From: Spisula solida
Taxonomy: Eukaryota > Mollusca > Bivalvia > Venerida > Mactridae
Assembly (NCBI GenBank): GCA_947247005.1
Contig: OX365944.1
Location: forward strand, 6,336,501-6,400,500
Direction: 5' to 3'
Length of the DNA stretch: 64,000 nt
Shown: positions 43,701-49,196 of the stretch, in pieces
Layout of the letters: each line of letters opens with the position of its first letter
Numbering within the stretch: position 1 is the first letter of the stretch
Notes under the pieces: generated by a model
Seen by the model: only the letters and a program-made list of their open reading frames with translations
Told to the model about the DNA's origin: nothing
Database searches by the model: none
Made by a program: the position numbers and the translations under genes

Positions 43701-45721
43701 ACATACGACCAGGTTATAAATATAGACATTATATCAGCTGTTAAATTATGCTAATTAAAGGTCAAGAGTCGTATCAAATTCTCTGGACTATATAACTTGT
43801 TAACTAATTGATCAATTTTGATGGGATTCTGCATGGAGTTAGTTTTAAAGATGTCTATGAATGTAATTACTTTATGAAGATATCGAAAGCCAATTCTTGT
43901 TTTTGATACCACCAAAATCTGACCACTTTAGTACAAATGCACCTTTCTAAGATAACATAAATTTTATAAAAGACAATTTTTGTTTACTCTTTAAATATCA
44001 ATGAATCTCCTGTGCATAATAATACATAACATCAAAAAATATTTTTATGTTTAAACAAGGTCAGCCAATAGCTAGGACAAAGAGAAGAATATCATTACGA
44101 CTATATAACAGCACGGGGGGTTACACACTACACAGAGAAATCATTCAAATACCTTCAAAAAGTTTGTACACAAGCCTTGCCTTGTATTATTGCATAGATT
44201 GATAATGTCAACTCAATACAGGCAAGTGACTGTTTGAGTCAAGTGTAGCTAGTATGTTTAAGTGCTTTACAAATCATCGTACATGAGATCAGACCACTAA
44301 CAAAATTGGAAATGTGCTACATTATCTTATTCTATCCTTATACTGTAAATAAGGCTAGTATTATCGTCAACAAGCTATAAGACCACTTTAAAGTTTACAG
44401 ACTTCAACAACTGCATTGAATTTGATTATTTATATGTACCTACGCGAATACACGGCTGAATCCACATGATTCTGCCATACATACAATTCACTTCTATGAA
44501 AATTTCTGTGTTCTAAATTAGCACAATCTTGTATCCACATACATAGAGGGCTAGCTACGTGCCTGACTTATAAGGGCAGACCAGAGAATTAATGTACACT
44601 CTGATGACATGTATAAATCCTGACCTGGTCAAAACATTGTATAACCTGAAGTAAGAAGTTAGCAACAACAGAATGTACATCATAGTTGTATTCATGTAGG
44701 TCATTGACTTATTGTGAACATTTTTAAATCAAACCAGTTGTGATTTTTGGTGTAGTGAATAGATACTTTTAGAAGGCCGGTGAACAGGTAATGTGTTAAT
44801 ATAGATGTATCAAATCACAGGTCTGTTGTAAACACATTATGAACCAACAAATATCATGAACACCAGTAGAGTAATGCCTGCTAGACCTTTAGGCCTGAGC
44901 CTATATGTACACATCATTTCGCCAAGTATAGTTAAGTACAGGTCATTTATGAAATATTTTTAGTATTTACAGCTTCAAAGTTTCCCGGGAGCATACAGAC
45001 CCCTAGTATTATTTGGGCCTACACATTAAAATGTCTCTTGGATGGCCCCTGAACATGACAATGCCCCTATTAAATACCTATACAGAGCATGTCCACCCCA
45101 GATTACCAGCCTAGTTGTCACAGCAATTTTATCATTTTAAATTTGTTTTTGTCATTTCTTAGAAATCTTTCAAATCAATTCTTAAGAGAATTTGGGCACA
45201 CATAGAAACCTTACTTTCACATTTAGTTAGGTTTAATATATGCACAATTTATATATACAATGATATGTATATTACACTATGTAATTGTACTTTCACTTAC
45301 AGTAATAGATTAAATGTCAATAACATTTAAACTAACTTATCATAGACTATAGTGTTCCAACACTTATAAGCGGACAGATTAATTTGTATTAACAATTACT
45401 CCTGAAATGACCTATACATTACAAACAAGATTATATATTCCAATTATTTTTTATATATTAAAGTACAGCAGGTTATGTAGGCTAACTACAATAGGTTAAA
45501 GTAAATAAAACTCTATTGACCTATGTAATTACATCAGCAAATATGCCATAATATCTGACATATAAATATGATCTTTACCACAGTTTGTTAAACCTTGAAG
45601 AGACTTTATATTTACCTAGTTTTGATCTGCCCTCGTGTTTATGACCAGCGACCTGGTTCCGTGGTATTGAAGCTCCTTTTGGAAGGTGTGGTTGTTTCTC
45701 ATCGACATCATTGTAGTCCAT
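13215..45721 (-). CDS. IPMK: Inositol polyphosphate multikinase (IPMK), five coding exons
   Basis: Joining complement(45616-45721), (32478-32657), (24743-24915), (18661-18745) and (13215-13774) gives 1104 nt, 367 residues plus stop; vertebrate IPMK is about 416. All four introns are GT-AG, with phases 1, 1, 0 and 1 that agree. Visible family motifs: NQVAGHKHEG (about 22-31), LQKPPRGTRELDFY (about 48-61), the inositol-binding PCVVDIKMG (P111, D115, K117, G119), LRKDA (193-197), FYASSLLMIYEG (220-231) and RMIDFTHVF (333-341, metal/ATP site D336), then GLKNLI. Family knowledge: IPMK phosphorylates inositol tris- and tetrakisphosphates (and PIP2) in the nucleus. The DP after KKTY and a short N-terminus favour IPMK over IP6K or IP3K. 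A Ser/Thr-rich insert (about 253-322) occupies the variable loop. Introns are full of repeats. Confidence 0.92.
14659..14893 (+). mobile_element. TIR element family A, copy in IPMK intron 4
   Basis: Starts GTCCAGAGAATTTGACACAA and ends GGTCAAATTCTCTGTGGC, flanked on both sides by TATA (14655-14658 and 14894-14897). Interior blocks GATTTAACAGCCGA, TTGCTCGCGGAAATTT, ATTCAACGCAAGAACC and TTCATGCATAAAGGTCAGGA match the other copies. 235 bp, non-coding. Confidence 0.8.
15385..15510 (+). repeat. Tandem repeat, ~17-18-bp unit, about seven copies
   Basis: Alternating CAAGGAAAATCAGTTTT and CAAGGAAATTCAGTCAT units. The open frames across this tract result from the repetition and are not genes. Confidence 0.85.
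15553..15860 (+). repeat. GACGG/GGGGCATA bivalve repeat, diverged member
   Basis: Starts ACTTATGCCTCGGTGGAAG and CCTTGTCCATAATAA like the repeats at 23818 and 39454, passes through GGACAGATGAACGAATAGAC, and ends in a duplicated 20-bp-scale GTAGATGCCGGGGCATAACT (15829-15863). The interior differs from those two, so it may be a recombinant of two families. Confidence 0.6.
16076..17833. repeat. 161-bp tandem array element, ten units, inverted ends
   Basis: Units begin AAGGCCTAGG or AAGGCCTGGG at 16188, 16350, 16511, 16673, 16834, 16995, 17156, 17317, 17478 and 17639, with 161-162-bp spacing. The left edge has ATACGCCCGTCTTGGGGCAT (16091) and the right edge a CCGCCCGCCCGCCCGC tract (17760-17790) followed by CGTCCCGTTTTCAACGGGCG and TATAAAA, so the ends ATACGCCCG / CGGGCGTAT are inverted. 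From 16673 the units fall into a three-unit higher-order repeat of 483 bp. Open frames at the right end are not genes. Confidence 0.85.
17831..17960. repeat. 65-bp tandem duplication
   Basis: AAAAATCAGTATTCGTCACA begins at 17831 and again at 17896. Both copies continue identically through CAGGTGCTTGTATTGATTTG and a T tract. It lies at the right edge of the 161-bp array. Near identity indicates a recent event. Confidence 0.85.
18236..18518 (-). mobile_element. tRNA-derived SINE
   Basis: On the minus strand the head has an A-box-like GTGGCCTAGAGTTAGGGCG (about 18506-18490) and a perfect B box GGTTCAATCCC (18460-18450), the internal Pol III promoter arrangement of tRNA genes. A non-tRNA body with GACACAGGTACCAATT-type sequence and a fold-back CTCCCATTAGGAG / CTCTCCTGG region follows. 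It does not fold as an intact tRNA. The open frames on both strands here are not genes. Confidence 0.65.
18661..18745 (-). CDS. IPMK: IPMK exon 4 (85 nt)
   Basis: Too short for an ORF search, found from the required phase. The minus strand has TTCTATTTCAG before 18745 and AAAG/GTAATT at the 3' end. It reads 28 codons plus one base: TYDPVEQRIKFYDKFFCRKL then GEHELLYK (residues 154-181), aligning with the family segment between the GM(Q/R) and G..FF blocks. The DKFFCRKL stretch stands where relatives have a (D/N)xxYGR(S/K)L-type sequence; the glycine is Cys here. Phases (0 in, 1 out) fit exons 3 and 5 exactly, which is the strongest support. Confidence 0.88.
18880..19085 (+). repeat. Bivalve 'TATGTCTCCC' repeat
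   Basis: TATGTCTCCCACTGT at the left and TATGTCTCCCCAACTATAAG plus TGGGAG at the right bracket a body with AAAGGGCCATAACTCTG and GAAGTTTCATTGAAATCTGA. A diverged partial copy (AAGTTTCATTGAAATTTGAC, ATATGTCTTCCCAACTG) lies at about 24170-24275. Confidence 0.6.
19277..19493. repeat. TACTGTAAA-ended repeat family C, copy 2
   Basis: Ends ACTGTAAAATCACA and TGATTTACAGTA are inverted. The interior (TTTAGTGGATTTTGATAAAA, TTTGTGGATTACAGAACATG, GTGGATTAATTGTGGG) matches 10004-10202. Confidence 0.65.
19640..19812 (-). mobile_element. tRNA-derived SINE family 1, copy
   Basis: Minus strand: A-box-like TATAGCCTAGCAGGAGAGTG (about 19808-19789), B box GGGTTCAATCCC (19765-19754), then a body with GGTATATCTCCCTTGCTTGA and CACTCAGCATAG shared with the SINEs at 31218, 31000 and 32270. 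Probably complete at the head. Confidence 0.65.
20730..20912. mobile_element. TIR element family D, copy 1
   Basis: TACTGTAAAACCA at the left and TTGGTTTACAGTA at the right are inverted. The interior shares CACGAATACTAACTTTC, GACTACAAATTTTCGCG and AATTAAATTGTGCAAA with 32902-33093. A TATA-like flank follows. 183 bp, no coding capacity. Confidence 0.65.
21780..21911 (+). repeat. 33-bp tandem repeat, four copies
   Basis: Unit CATAAAATTAGGACTTTGAT plus 13 bases ending ATTCTGTG, four times with few changes. The period is a multiple of three, so it reads as an 11-residue repeat (HKIRTLIKYSV) in an open frame with no other sign of coding. Confidence 0.9.
22131..22382 (+). mobile_element. TIR element family A, full-length copy
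   Basis: 252 bp between TATA flanks (22127-22130 and 22383-22386). The left TIR GTACGCAGAATTTGACACGA is well kept, the right one (CACGTCTAATGCTCCGTGC) is worn. The interior is co-linear with 14659-14893 and includes TTGCTCGCGGAAATTTATA. Confidence 0.75.
23506..23726 (+). mobile_element. TTAA-flanked TIR element, copy 1
   Basis: Left end AAGCCTAGGTCCCACTAAGG and right end CTCAGTAGGACCTAGGCTT are inverted. TTAA overlaps the left boundary (23504-23507) and TTTA the right. The interior is inverted relative to the copy at 25770-26008 (shared CATCGGCGATGTTCTCCCGA, TCTCATGAC, GAAGCTTCCCCTAGA). A piggyBac-like target preference is suggested by TTAA but not proven. The 78-residue open frame through it is not a gene. 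Confidence 0.7.
23818..24110 (+). mobile_element. GACGG/GGGGCATA repeat family G, copy 1
   Basis: Nearly identical to 39454-39758. It starts AGAAACAAGACTGCGTTCAA, then TTATGCCCCCTGTGGAAGCC, has AGGTCAAGGTGAAGGTCAAA, a GACGGACGGACGAACGGACG tract near 24033-24063, and ends TATCGATACGGGGGCATAAA. TATGCCCC and GGGGCATA are the inverted termini. Differences from the other copy are a handful of substitutions plus tract length. Confidence 0.8.
24535..24610 (+). repeat. Possible tRNA/SINE relic
   Basis: GGTTCGATTCCC (24569-24580) matches a Pol III B box, but I see no convincing A box upstream. Probably a fragment. Confidence 0.25.
24743..24915 (-). CDS. IPMK: IPMK exon 3: PxxxDxKxG catalytic motif
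   Basis: Acceptor ATATTTTCAG before 24915; donor CAG/GTATGCC after 24743. The first two bases complete Val96, then residues 97-153 read TYLKLENLVGRFRKPCVVDI followed by KMGKKTYDPEAGPAKVAKEM and TKFPHVEKFGFQFTGMQ. PCVVDIKMG is the inositol-phosphate-binding signature of the IPK family (Asp115 and Lys117). YDP and the KFP..E..GF..(L/T)GM block are typical of IPMK. 173 nt, leaving phase 0. Confidence 0.93.
25770..26008 (-). mobile_element. TTAA-flanked TIR element, copy 2, with (TA)n in the left end
   Basis: Right end ATCTAGGCTTAA carries a TTAA flank. At the left, TTAAAGCCTA is followed by a run of about eight TA dinucleotides before GGTCCCCCTGAGC, so the microsatellite has grown inside the AGCCTAGG of the TIR. 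The rest is the reverse complement of 23506-23726 (GAAGCTTCGGGTAAGTCATG, ACATCACCGATGTAGAATTC). Confidence 0.7.
26905..27110 (+). mobile_element. TIR element family A, right-truncated copy
   Basis: TATA then GTACAGAGAATTTGGCCTGA at the left. It continues TAATTTAACAGCTGACGTAT, GGGTTGTATGTTTTCATA and ATACTCGAGATTTAATACAA and is lost near CACAATTTGCTTAT. The right TIR is absent. Confidence 0.7.
27975..29519 (-). repeat. 23-bp minisatellite, about 67 copies (IPMK intron 2)
   Basis: The plus-strand unit is TGAACCAATGACAATGTAAC plus CCA, repeated with little length variation (one unit has an extra A near 28197). Variants: GTA/ATA/AGA/GGA at the TGTAA position, GTACC for GAACC, ACTATATA for ACAATATA. 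Patterns of variants recur at 230 bp (28317 and 28547, ten units), showing higher-order duplication. Because 23 is not a multiple of three and the unit has no minus-strand stop, all three minus frames stay open for hundreds of codons; these are not genes. Confidence 0.95.
30203..30352. repeat. Interspersed repeat family F, copy 2
   Basis: CAGGCCTGTAGCCACACTGA, GAGAAATTACCAAAATAAGC, ACCCTAGAAAATATTT and TGTCTCTGTATA align with copies at 7193 and 41053. Confidence 0.65.
30687..30924 (+). mobile_element. TIR element family B, full-length copy (238 bp)
   Basis: Left end GGTACTTTTTTATCAAAGCA, right end AGTGCTTTGATATAACAGTACC. Just inside the left TIR is TCGTATACTTACGA, a small palindrome. Flanks are CTG on both sides. 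Exactly the same length as the copy at 59455-59692. Confidence 0.8.
31000..31135 (-). mobile_element. SINE family 1, head-less copy, inverted to its neighbour
   Basis: AATCACTCTTGACACCTCAT, GAGTATGAGAGTAAAGAAGC, CAGTTTTCC and CTGGTACCATTTTTG are the reverse complement of the tail and body of the SINE at 31218-31445. Confidence 0.65.
31218..31445 (+). mobile_element. tRNA-derived SINE family 1, complete-looking copy
   Basis: A-box-like TAGCCTAGTGGTTGAGCG (about 31231-31248) and B box GGGTTCGATCCC (about 31273-31284) are spaced as in tRNA. The body has ATGGTACCAG, CTCGCTAGACGCTCAGCATA and a tail GAATGAGGTGTCGAGAGTGA. It does not end as a tRNA. Confidence 0.75.
32048..32265 (+). repeat. Bivalve interspersed repeat family I, copy 2
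   Basis: Matches 12727-12930 but lacks the GACGG tract because the SINE fragment at 32270 follows immediately. Confidence 0.65.
32270..32400 (-). mobile_element. SINE family 1, partial copy
   Basis: Contains GAGCGTCAAGCAAGGCATAT and ACCAGTATCAC, matching the body of the copy at 19640-19812. The tRNA-like head is absent or worn. It ends about 80 bp from the IPMK exon 2 donor. Confidence 0.5.
32478..32657 (-). CDS. IPMK: IPMK exon 2: PPRG substrate-loop block
   Basis: Acceptor GCTTTCAG before 32657; donor GACG/GTTAGT after 32478. The joined Gly36 is followed by LLEHDGYILKALQKPPRGTR, ELDFYKKVFDEDCADKDTLQ and LQQLMPNYFGSFEFDEYPD (residues 37-95). The LQ.PPRG.RE..FY block is diagnostic of IPMK/IPK family N-lobes, and P(N/K)Y(F/Y)G closes it. 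180 nt, phase 1 in and out. Confidence 0.93.
32902..33093. mobile_element. TIR element family D, copy 2
   Basis: TACTGTAAACCAA at the left, TTGATTTACAGTA at the right. Interior CATGAATACTAACTTTCG and CGACTACAAATTTTCGCG match 20730-20912. An AAATTAAATTGCGC block is duplicated near 33036-33065. Confidence 0.7.
33162..33898 (+). repeat. 52-bp minisatellite, about 14 copies, alternating two subtypes
   Basis: Unit core AACCTCCTCAATCACGAACC plus TCCCTTGTTCACAAAC. Subtype 1 continues TGCCAGAACACACAC, subtype 2 CGCTGGAACACAAAC with CCGCAATC. They largely alternate, so the evolving unit is about 104 bp. Single-base losses (for example near 33690 and 33739) shift the frame. Long plus-strand open frames here are by-products. 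Confidence 0.95.
36257..36555 (+). repeat. 26-bp minisatellite, about 11 copies
   Basis: Unit CAGGGACATTTCACAGGGGC plus AACTAC, with some units carrying CAGGCAC or GGGACAAC variants and one short unit near 36408-36425. The 119-residue open frame over it is not a gene. Confidence 0.95.
38728..38940. repeat. Interspersed repeat family E, copy 2
   Basis: Aligns with 10300-10510 over TTTCTGCGGGTCCAAAG, TAAATTCTGAACTTTAGAC and ATACCGCTAACTTACC. Ends near CTACAGTATATA. Confidence 0.55.
39454..39758 (+). mobile_element. GACGG/GGGGCATA repeat family G, copy 2
   Basis: Nearly identical to 23818-24110. The GACGG tract is longer here (about 39669-39713). It ends TATCGATACGGGGGCATAAA. Both copies are in the same orientation, about 15.6 kb apart and in different IPMK introns. 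Confidence 0.8.
40382..40535. repeat. Interspersed repeat family H, copy 1
   Basis: GGCATTTTTTATGGAAATCA, GATATCTGTTAAATTTATCA, GTCGGAAATAGGAGAAAG align with 47081-47240. About 150 bp. Confidence 0.6.
41053..41188. repeat. Interspersed repeat family F, copy 3
   Basis: CAGGCCCGTAGCCACGCTGA to GGATACGGCCCAG. It has the best-kept ends of the three copies and is immediately followed by the palindrome-ended element at 41187. Confidence 0.65.
41187..41451. mobile_element. TIR element with ~30-bp near-perfect inverted ends (265 bp)
   Basis: Left CAGGGCTGGTATTCACAAAG then CATCTTAGT; right AACTAAGATGCTTTGTGAAT then ACCAGCCCTG. The ends match over about 29 bases. AT-rich interior, no coding capacity. 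The CAGGG start recalls hAT-type MITEs, but I see no 8-bp target duplication, partly because the left side abuts another repeat. Confidence 0.8.
41457..41639 (+). CDS. Weak candidate: short Ser/Asp/Asn-rich reading frame
   Basis: From ATG at about 41499 the frame reads MDVSSSPDTITSLSDDQCAS then EPESHSQDNNNNTNNNMTQQ and ends LFRALQ stop. The frame is also open upstream to the edge of the TIR element. Its composition (Ser, Asp, Glu, Asn; AAC-type repeats) is unlike the surrounding AT-rich DNA and resembles a disordered tail of a regulatory protein. CATCAG just before it could be a splice acceptor. I recognise no family. It sits on the opposite strand within IPMK intron 1. It may equally be a chance frame over an (AAC)n tract. 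Confidence 0.15.
43533..43788 (-). mobile_element. TIR element family A, full-length copy (256 bp)
   Basis: GCACAGAGAATTTGACATGA to CGTATCAAATTCTCTGGAC, flanked by TATA on both sides (43529-43532 and 43791-43794, overlapping by one A at the right). The interior is the reverse complement of the copies at 14659 and 22131, including AAATTTCGGCGAGCAAATCG. Confidence 0.8.
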
Positions 45722-45728
45722 GCTGCGT
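45616..45728 (-). CDS. IPMK: IPMK first coding exon (start codon at 45721-45719)
   Basis: The minus strand reads TTTCTTTCAG then ACGCAGC ATG, so this exon has a 5' splice acceptor and seven bases of 5' UTR: an upstream non-coding exon must exist. It encodes MDYNDVDEKQPHLPKGASIP then RNQVAGHKHEGRSKL (residues 1-35) plus the first base of Gly36, ending AAACTAG/GTAAATA. (H/N)QVAGH is the conserved N-terminal IPMK block. The N-terminus before it is about 22 residues, shorter than in vertebrates. Frame upstream of the ATG runs into the acceptor, so this ATG is the natural start. Confidence 0.9.
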
Positions 45729-46204
45729 CTGAAAGAAATAGAAATGAAGAAGAAATTGTCAAAACTTTTCATAAATAAATATTTACTCAATCTGATTTCT
45801 TATAATCCTTCCAGCACAAGAGAAAACAGGTACTAACTTAGTAACAAAAGGCTTTAGTATATACATGCAGATTCAAAGTAATTACGATTTTAAAACAAAC
45901 CTGCTCATGAAAATGTTCAAATACCGTACAGAATTCAAATCAATAATCCAATCTTGTTTCCCAATGTTAACTGGTATACTGTCTCAAACAGGAAATTCTG
46001 CTTAAGTATAGTAAAGTATACCATTTAAGTGACCGACACACATAGTAGTATCAATATAGACGCAATATGTGTACTACACATCAGAAGTATTACATTCTCC
46101 CGTTTAAGCTTTTGTTTACTTTTATCAAAACTTGCTATTCAAGTATAAGATAAAACAGACATTAATACTAAGTACTATGTTTCACTGATAAAGGTGTTAA
46201 ATCA

Positions 46205-46247
46205 TGCAAATTACACATACACACACACGCACACACACACACACATA
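46205..46247. repeat. CA/CG-interrupted dinucleotide microsatellite
   Basis: ACACATACACACACACGCAC followed by ACACACACACACAC. Imperfect (CA)n of about 40 bp. Confidence 0.9.
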
Positions 46248-46867
46248 GACTGGGAGTTCCACTAGCTTCTGAATCAGAAGGATCGTTTTGATATTTTTTA
46301 CTTAATTTACCATTTGATAGGCAAAGTATTAATTTCAACTTTCAAGAGAAAATGACTCTTCAAACCAAAACCATGAGGGTCAAAATGTGGCTTTTGGAAA
46401 ATTCAAGTGTCAAAACCCCTACTCCCGAATCAAATACACACATAGACTTAAACTTTAATGACCTCTCCTATAAAAAAATAAGGAATTTAATAATAGAGCA
46501 AGTACAATTAAATATACAAGTCCATAAATCATAGTTTAATTTATACTAATTTATTTTAGGTAGATTGTGAGACAAGTTCTCACAACTTTAATATATTAAT
46601 CGCTCTCAGGACTTTGTTCCTGATTGTATTCATTTGCACAAAGGTATGAGACTCAAAGAAACATACGGAGGTTCTTAAACTCCCGGCGGGAATCAGACAA
46701 TCTACCTATAGGCTATTGAGGTGGCTAGCTTTAGTCATAGTGAAATGAGTTTTTAGTCGCAAAATATATCAAAAGTCATCTGAACAATACAACAAAACTT
46801 CATTAACTGTCTAAAAGTAGATAGCATAGGATGTTCATTCCAAACACCATGAGATCATTTTTCAGGA

Positions 46868-47055
46868 TAGCACAGTGGTATAGTGGATAACATTCTTAAC
46901 TATGAATCGAGAGGTCACTGGTTTGATTCCCTGCTGGTTTGATTCCCTGCAGGGTCACTTGGTCATTTCTGAAATGTGTTTCAGTTTTTCCCACCCAAAT
47001 AGAGGTGAACTGGTTGGTGACCCTGAGTTAGTTTTGCATGATATACCAGTGCCGT
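46868..47055 (+). mobile_element. tRNA-derived SINE family 2, copy with duplicated B box
   Basis: GTGGTATAGTGGATAACATT is A-box-like. GGTTTGATTCCC (B box) occurs twice, 17-18 bp apart (about 46920-46947), a small tandem duplication. The body CACCCAAATAGAGGTGAACT follows. A second partial copy lies at 47278-47385. Confidence 0.6.
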
Positions 47056-47080
47056 ACAGGGAACGTTTATGAACCCCAAA

Positions 47081-47240
47081 AATTTACATTTTATGCCAAA
47101 ATCTGATGCATTTTTTATGGAAATCAATTGATATCTGTTAAATCTATCAAAATTCTTCAAATCATATTAAACTCAGAAACAAAGTTTTGATGAGTGTCGG
47201 AAATAGGAGAAAGTCCAACAATGTGAGAATTGAGGATATA
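47081..47240. repeat. Interspersed repeat family H, copy 2
   Basis: TGCATTTTTTATGGAAATCA, GATATCTGTTAAATCTATCA and GTCGGAAATAGGAGAAAG match 40382-40535. Confidence 0.6.
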
Positions 47241-47277
47241 TGTGTGGTACGGACCATACGGTGGTCAAGTGAATACA

Positions 47278-47385
47278 AACTTTACCGATCGAGAGGTCCC
47301 TGATTCAATTCTTGGTCAAAGCACCTGGATTATTTACGAAACACCCTTTCAGTGTATCCAACCCAAATAGAGATACATATTGATT
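47278..47385 (+). mobile_element. SINE family 2, partial copy
   Basis: CGATCGAGAGGTCCCTGATT, CAATTCTTGGTCA and CAACCCAAATAGAGATAC align with the body of 46868-47055. The B box (GATTCAATTCTT) is worn. Confidence 0.45.
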
Positions 47386-47634
47386 TAACATTGTTTATGT
47401 CTGCCAGATGTATACAAACATTAAATGAATAATGTGTATATTATTATTAACAATTAAACCCAACTTATGTTTGTTAAAGTATGTATTCAATGTAAAACAT
47501 ACTTTTTCTAAGTATTTCTATAATAATTGATTTTATCAATAACTATCTATATATCTCTAAATAAAACACATTTATCTTTTAACATACATTTTATTTATAA
47601 ACTCACAGAATACCCCAACCAAACAATTTTTTTC

Positions 47635-47770
47635 ATTGGGGTTGAATGAGCCTTACAAGTTACATATCTGGGGTTGAATGAGCCCTGGTCTGGGGTTAAA
47701 TAAGCTTGGGGTTGAATAATACTGAAAATCGCTTGGGGTTGAATAAGCTCAGGGTTGAATAAGCCTGCTT
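47635..47770. repeat. Degenerate GGGGTTGAATAAGC tandem, about six copies
   Basis: GGGGTTGAATGAGCC, GGGGTTAAATAAGC, GGGGTTGAATAATAC and AGGGTTGAATAAGCC recur at irregular spacing (14-35 bp). Confidence 0.7.
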
Positions 47771-47808
47771 CCATTCGTATAAGTAATCATTTGTCATTTG
47801 TATGTTTC

Positions 47809-47883
47809 AGACTGCGTTCATTGGTAATAAACAATTAACAGCCAAATAGAACTAGATCTTATTTATGAACGCAGTCTTGTCTG
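47809..47883. repeat. Small inverted repeat related to family G ends
   Basis: CAGACTGCGTTCATT at the left and ATGAACGCAGTCTTGTCTG at the right are inverted. ACTGCGTTCA is also the start of the family G repeats at 23818 and 39454. Confidence 0.55.
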
Positions 47884-48823
47884 CAACTGTCAGACAAATT
47901 TGCGATAATTGTTGGCCGCAAATAAGGCGCTGCAAATCAATCATCAATCGAAGAAAGACAGTTTTGACACTCGAGGATCTAAAGGACAACGGTCTCATGT
48001 AGGTCAAAGGGTTATATGGCGACTACTACGATATTGGTTTGAAGGGTCATTTTCACATAAAATTATGGGTATTTTGTCTATAAAATGGGAAAATTTAGTC
48101 AAAAGTATCAAAATGACCCTTCAGATTTAGCAGTTAGTGGAACCCCTGTATAACATTAGAAGTAATGATGTAGCTTACATTAATTGATAATGTGAGATCA
48201 CCTATTTATACATATCAAAGTGTCCACACGCAATCTGTTGGATGAATGAACATTAAAGTTTCAGCGATTGAGCAACAGCTAGCTGGTTGGCAAATTTACA
48301 TATCAATAACTCCGTATACAAACATGATCTCGCCTATACGATCGCGTTTATCCGAATAGTTTTCGTCCGAAAGCATGCAACAACAAACGGTGCTATATTA
48401 TTGAACTATTGACGACGGAACAAGTGAGACTTAAGAAATAACTGCTTTATATCATAGTTACCTTGTTTGACTTAAATATATACCATGACAAGCATTATAT
48501 TAAACAGAAAATGTCACACAAATTACCAGCGTTGCGTTTCCAAGTCAGAGTGAACAGACGCTTGGATAACCCAAAAGTCAAGCGTCTAAAAATCAAAGCA
48601 CTGAAAAGGCAAAACCTAATTATACAGATCTTTGGAAAAGGTAAACCCATCGATCGGCTACATACCGCTCAACATGATCATATTGTCGTTTCCCGATAGG
48701 CACAGCATATAATAATAAAAAAGTAATGTGCCATAGCTATACTCTGTCAAATGATGCCATAAATAAACACTAATAGTTTGAAAATGACGAAGTAGATTCT
48801 ATTACAAATATATAAAAATAACC

Positions 48824-49196
48824 CCAGAGACTATAGTCTCTGGTTATACTGTATACAATTTACTGATTATTAAGATATATATTATAAAGCTTTAGTTATT
48901 TGCGTTCCATAATCAGAATCAGGCATTGTTGTAAGTGTTGTTATTACTGTGTTTTGTACACACGTACAATGTACCATTCTCGTTCACCAGAGTATTCTTC
49001 ACCTGTGATTATCATAGTAGTAACTTAGTCTGGGAACTTGACTAACCCGTGACTGATGTATGAGGATGACAATGTACGTACGCAGCATGTATGACGAAAG
49101 TGAGCTGGACAGCTAGCTAGTGCACTAGCATTATCTAGGTATGCTGAATGTCACCCAAGTGTATGCAGAGACTATAGATAACATCTATAGTCTCTG
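48824..49196. mobile_element. Possible TIR element bracketed by palindromes
   Basis: A perfect 20-bp palindrome CCAGAGACTATAGTCTCTGG lies at 48824-48843. A 31-bp imperfect palindrome at 49166-49196 starts CAGAGACTATAGATAAC and ends CTATAGTCTCTG. Outer arms CCAGAGACTATAG / CTATAGTCTCTGG are inverted over 373 bp. The interior shows no coding signal. Confidence 0.5.

Larger units (their letters stand above)
32658..45615 (-). other. IPMK intron 1 of the coding region (13 kb)
   Basis: Donor CTAG/GTAAATA at 45615, acceptor TTTCAG ending at 32658. Named repeats are listed separately. 34100-36256, 36556-38727, 38941-39453, 39760-40381, 40536-41052, 41640-43532 and 43789-45615 contain only AT-rich sequence or short unmatched duplications (for example the GGCGC..GGGAA phrase twice at about 39908-39957). 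No second gene is supported apart from the weak candidate at 41500. Confidence 0.7.

Noticed and set aside
13215..45721. Identity as inositol hexakisphosphate kinase (IP6K)
   Set aside because: PCVVDIKMGKKTYDP and the short N-terminus with NQVAGH and LQKPPRG fit IPMK better than the IP6K pattern PCxLDLKMGTR.
48463..48699. A basic 78-codon plus-strand frame (with MSHKLPALRFQVRV inside)
   Set aside because: No recognisable domain, no supporting splice sites or neighbours. It may be a relic, but I cannot support a gene call.
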